Source of the DNA: Sacculina carcini
Lineage: Eukaryota; Arthropoda; Thecostraca; Sacculinidae
Assembly (NCBI GenBank): GCA_916048095.2
Contig: OU696589.1
Location: forward strand, 2,573,448 to 2,637,447
Length of the DNA: 64,000 nucleotides
Direction of reading: 5' to 3'
Part shown: positions 60,374 to 64,000 of the stretch, piece after piece
Layout: each line of letters begins with the position of its first letter
How positions within the stretch are numbered: the first letter of the stretch is position 1
Made by a program: the position numbers and the translations under genes
Notes under the pieces: generated by a model
Told to the model about the DNA's origin: nothing
What the model saw: only the letters and a program-made list of their open reading frames with translations
Databases searched by the model: none

Positions 60374-62180
60374 CCCAACTGAACCAACCACTCCATGCAT
60401 CATCAGCCATCAGCAATTTAATTTTTATCAAGGTGAAAATGGAGGAGATATACAGTATAGATTCTATACTGTACGCTTGTTCTATACTATAAAACAAGCG
60501 TGCCTATTCGCCATTAATTTATTTAAAATCAATCTTAAAGCAACGGCACAAATGAACGCAAATATTATAATAGTTATTTAATGCACGATTCCCAGCAGCG
60601 AGAGGCGAGGTCATGGGTGTAATAGTCAGTTGTCTACTGCACTGCAAATCTTATGAGCCACAAGCGACAAATTGCGCACTTCGTGCGATTATTGTAAGCG
60701 TCAAATATCGCCGCTTATTTTCGTCCCATTTTAATTTTCCTATTTTGTGTACCATTAAACAACTACCTAGCATGCACCATGCACATAGAAACAGACTAAA
60801 AGTGTAGCTCGTTGTTTTGCGCGATTATTTTATTCCTGAATTCCCTGTGTCTGTTTTGAGTCGTTTTAATCCACTGTCCACTGTTCTGTACGAAATATAA
60901 CAAGAAACCATAACAAATAGACGTTACTAGTACATATAATATGATTTCTACATATAAAATCTGATAAAAATATGCCGAAATTTGTTCCTCTGTTAACTCT
61001 ATTGTTGTTTGGAGCAGCAAAAAATATGTTATAGTCATGTAAAGTGTATCTACATACATACACGCTAGCACACACACACACACATACACACAGAGAGACA
61101 TGACCAAAATGTCCTTATTGATGAAAAATCATGTCACACTCAATCATCGCGCTTGAACTGGTCTCATTAGCAAAAACGTGCTCATACATACACACTGACA
61201 CACACACATACGAACACCCGGGTGACCTATCTACCCTAGCTCATACGGACGTGAGGCGATGAGATGTCACCGTGTCATGTTCTCATGTGACCTGTCGACA
61301 TTGACCTTGTTACCGCATCTCACAGAGAAAGGCCAATGTCCATTCTGATGACCCATCTTGTCACGAGACTCAACCAGGTCAATTGCTATTGACGTCATCG
61401 ATATTTCGTGTGAGATTCCAGTCTTTCTTCGAGCTTGTCTCCTGTTCATGTGTGTGTGTATGTGTATGTGTGTGTGTATGTATGTGTGTGTGTGTGTGGT
61501 TTTACTAGCAAAGAGCAATGGTATCAGCAGTGAACGACAGTATTGCTTTATGCATTGTCTCGTTTTCAATCTTGACTTGAGTCAGTCAGATGTAAGGTGT
61601 TTGTTGTGGTGTAATTCATGCGTATTGAATCGCTTGTGCACAACAATGGTATATAACTGGTGTTAAAGCATTGAATACATTGTGACTCAGTGTCGTATAC
61701 GTGTCATCTGTTTCTCTATTTCTCATTCTTTACTGTCATCCTGTATTCTCATTCCTGTTTCTCTATCTCATTATTTATTATAATTCTTATTTATTCTCTT
61801 TTAACATTTTTATTCAACTAAATCATTCTCTATTACTTATTTAAGTATCAATTTTCATTATCAATTCTGTATTTCTTTTTTATTTTCATTCTAAATTCGC
61901 TCTCTCGTTCTTTTATTTCCTTCGAAGTTCTTAATTTATTTTGTATTCCTATTTTAATTAACTTTCTCTTTATTTATTTTCCTGTTTAATTCTTCATCTC
62001 ATTATCTATTCCCATTATTATTCCACTATTTCATCCCTTATTATCACTCGATCAATCATATATCTCACTCACTCACAAGCTTGGAGGGACGCATTCTGTG
62101 ATGTCCCCTATCAAACACAATTGAATGTGTCTGTGTATGTGTATATGTGCGTGTGTGTATACGTTAGGTGTAAACCCTCA
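60374..62180. other. Intergenic, palindrome remnant and T-rich low complexity
   Basis: A degenerate copy of the 13304 palindromic repeat lies at about 60663-60700 (GCGACAAATTGCGCACTTCG then TGCGATTATTGT). 61700-62060 is T/C-rich low complexity. Short (AC)n or (TG)n at 61070-61090 and 61450-61500. No gene. Confidence 0.5.
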
Positions 62181-62340
62181 GATGTGTGTAAGTAAGTAAG
62201 TAAGTAAGTAAGTTTATTTGTCACGTACACTTTTAACGAATATTATTAAAAAAAACAATCATTAGACAAAAGTCCGATAAGCGTTCGCTTCTTTTCGGAC
62301 AAATCTAGGTGCCAGTCATCAAATGAGCTGGCACTTACAT
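62181..62340 (-). mobile_element. Possible SINE or LINE 3' end with (CTTA)n tail
   Basis: On minus, a block ending AATAAACTTACTTACTTACT, with (GTAA)n on plus at about 62186-62212, next to a hairpin-forming TGCCAGTCATCA / TGAGCTGGCA stretch near 62312-62336. Tetranucleotide tails of this kind are typical of SINE or RTE-type 3' ends. Family unknown. Confidence 0.4.
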
Positions 62341-62501
62341 GAGAGTTGTGTTGTTATTTATAGATTCACAAGATTTATATTCACAAATAAACGAGATACA
62401 GGTTATTCATACACACACCCATGGAATATACACCTGGGTACATACACACACGTACACATATTCACTTACATACACTCAGACACGCATACACATACACGCA
62501 C

Positions 62502-62556
<55 letters not shown>

Positions 62557-63551
62557 GGTGTGTGTGGGTGTGTGTGGGTGTCTGTGTATGGTGATATGTG
62601 TTTGTTGCAAAATTTGCTGAGTTGTAGAGGGCGTGTTGCACGGCAAACACTCACACATTCTCACTCGCAGACTTATTAACTGGACAATTTTTGCACAATA
62701 CCGGCATAATCATTGATGTAGATGAGGGTGTGTCCATTTACTAAGCGCGCGCGAGTTCCGCACGCATGTTTTCTATTGGTGTCGTGTTGAATAATTACTC
62801 AATGTTTAGTGAAACCGTAATTTGTAGCTGATACATGAGCGTGTATCAAAATCAAGCACATACAGACATGGATTCATATCCAGTTAGCTCAGTATTCCGT
62901 AAACACTTTCGCTCACTGATTTTCCACTTCTTAATGACCATATATTCTAATGATCATATAGTCTAAACTGGCTGGTGCGCGCTTTAAACGCTGTAAACGC
63001 CAATAACAACACTTCTTAATGAGCTAACTCCCCATATTCCACACCAACGAAGATAATTTCAGTAAACCCAGTTGTTCGACGTCAAATTTAATTTCAGGAA
63101 GTAGGTGGAAAAAAACACACGAATCGGATTGGTAAAACACTCACATTTGTCCAGTTCTGTTCAACTTTTAATTGCCACATGACAAGTTCTCGATCATCTA
63201 GCAGTATAGAATTCCCAACAGTCTATGAACCACTGAATTGTCACATTATATTCTTCACATATTTTTCGCTGATTCTTCTTCTTCCATCTTCTTTTCTCGC
63301 GATGTTAATTGATTTTCGTTGATTATCGTTGGCACAGATGCGGCCGGCACACACCTGGCTGCCACCTGGTCGCATGATTCCGCGTGCATCATGACCCCGA
63401 CACGCGCTCACGCCAACATTTAGCGGCCATATCACGTGACTAGTGAGATACCATCTCACCGTCATCCCACGTCATGCACACACGCACACGCACGCGCACA
63501 GACAGGCGTGCATGTCAGGTGTGACCCCGACTCACGTGCCGCTTGACCTAT

Positions 63552-63555
<4 letters not shown>
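62341..63555. other. Intergenic with (TG)n at 62504-62550
   Basis: (TG)n of about 47 bp plus imperfect GTGTGGG continuation to 62590. Otherwise nothing recognised. Open frames here come from the dinucleotide repeat. Confidence 0.55.

Positions 63556-63631
<76 letters not shown>
63556..63631. repeat. (AC)n microsatellite
   Basis: About 76 bp of uninterrupted AC dinucleotide. Confidence 0.97.
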
Positions 63632-63636
<5 letters not shown>

Positions 63637-63645
63637 TACACACAG

Positions 63646-63669
63646 AGACAGACAGACAGACAGACAGAC
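63646..63669. repeat. (GACA)n microsatellite
   Basis: Six GACA units. Confidence 0.95.
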
Positions 63670-63717
63670 GAATGGTCGTGACCTTGCTCACAGGGCGGTC
63701 CGTCTTTCTTGGTGAAG

Positions 63718-63778
63718 ACACACACACACACAGACACACACACACACGCACACACACACACACAGAGACAGACACACG
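63718..63778. repeat. Imperfect (AC)n microsatellite
   Basis: AC dinucleotide interrupted by AG and GC steps. Confidence 0.85.
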
Positions 63779-63881
63779 GACATACATACGGACATGCACA
63801 TACATAGCTAGAGTCATTTGGCAGCACTGCTGTGCTCAACGGTCGCCGCCCTGGCAACTTTATAAATCACCTACCGGCTAC

Positions 63882-63884
<3 letters not shown>

Positions 63885-63954
<70 letters not shown>

Positions 63955-63955
63955 C
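63885..63955. repeat. (AC)n microsatellite
   Basis: About 70 bp of AC with one AA interruption near 63939, close to the right window edge. Confidence 0.97.
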
Positions 63956-64000
63956 TCGTATCTTCGTTTTCACGATTATGCTTGTAAATTTCCATCCCGA

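Noticed and set aside
62323..63857. Open frames over the (TG)n and (AC)n runs
   Set aside because: Microsatellite artefacts in all frames.

Overview
The window is animal nuclear DNA, most likely from an invertebrate. It is AT-leaning, full of (AC)n/(TG)n microsatellites, has no operons, and is dominated by transposable elements. The retroelement types (a CsRn1-type Ty3/gypsy element with a tRNA-Trp primer site, CR1/L2-like and I-like LINEs, and a mariner-like element with a DUF4817-type helix-turn-helix) point to a protostome. I cannot name the species from sequence alone.

Host genes are few. I see the last exon of a ten-finger C2H2 zinc-finger gene (8408-9327 +), an apparently intronless secreted S1 serine protease (10365-11207 -), and an intronless secreted cysteine-rich protein with VWC-like repeats and a C-type-lectin-like end (53779-55032 -, with a TATA box upstream).

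Layout: 1-3.7 kb holds two LINE 3' portions. 4.26-8.04 kb is a CsRn1-type LTR element whose reverse transcriptase lies inverted between two copies of the protease region. 11.8-17 kb is a patchwork of MITE, LINE tail, palindrome-bearing repeats and a possible Helitron remnant. 17.5-19 kb is a decayed hAT transposase. 19.6-32.2 kb is a nest: a minus-strand CR1/L2-like LINE interrupted by a plus-strand I-like LINE that has lost its 3' half (20.5-24.76 kb) and by a complete LTR retrotransposon (26007-30730, TSD GTATT). 32.3-35.7 kb is another minus-strand LINE. 35.8-39.5 kb holds hAT MITEs, a 1.6 kb non-autonomous hAT and an internally deleted mariner. 41.17-44.62 kb is a composite hAT. 45.3-46.7 kb is a LINE 3' end. 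47.69-52.87 kb is a MITE split by a very young, intact Ty3/gypsy element with 128-bp identical LTRs. 53.2-53.4 kb is a tRNA-like SINE. 57-59.4 kb is hAT inside hAT. The rest is mostly simple repeat and unannotated DNA.

The most interesting object is the LTR retrotransposon at 26007-30730. Its internal region is almost wholly coding: gag starts 15 nt after the 5' LTR and the pol stop codon lies in the first 5 nt of the 3' LTR. The gag-pol overlap carries a GTTAAAC heptamer, a 5-nt spacer and a foldable H-type pseudoknot. The 12 nt next to the 5' LTR are complementary to the 5' end, not the 3' end, of metazoan tRNA-Phe, which suggests priming by a tRNA fragment. The retropepsin motif reads NTG instead of DTG.
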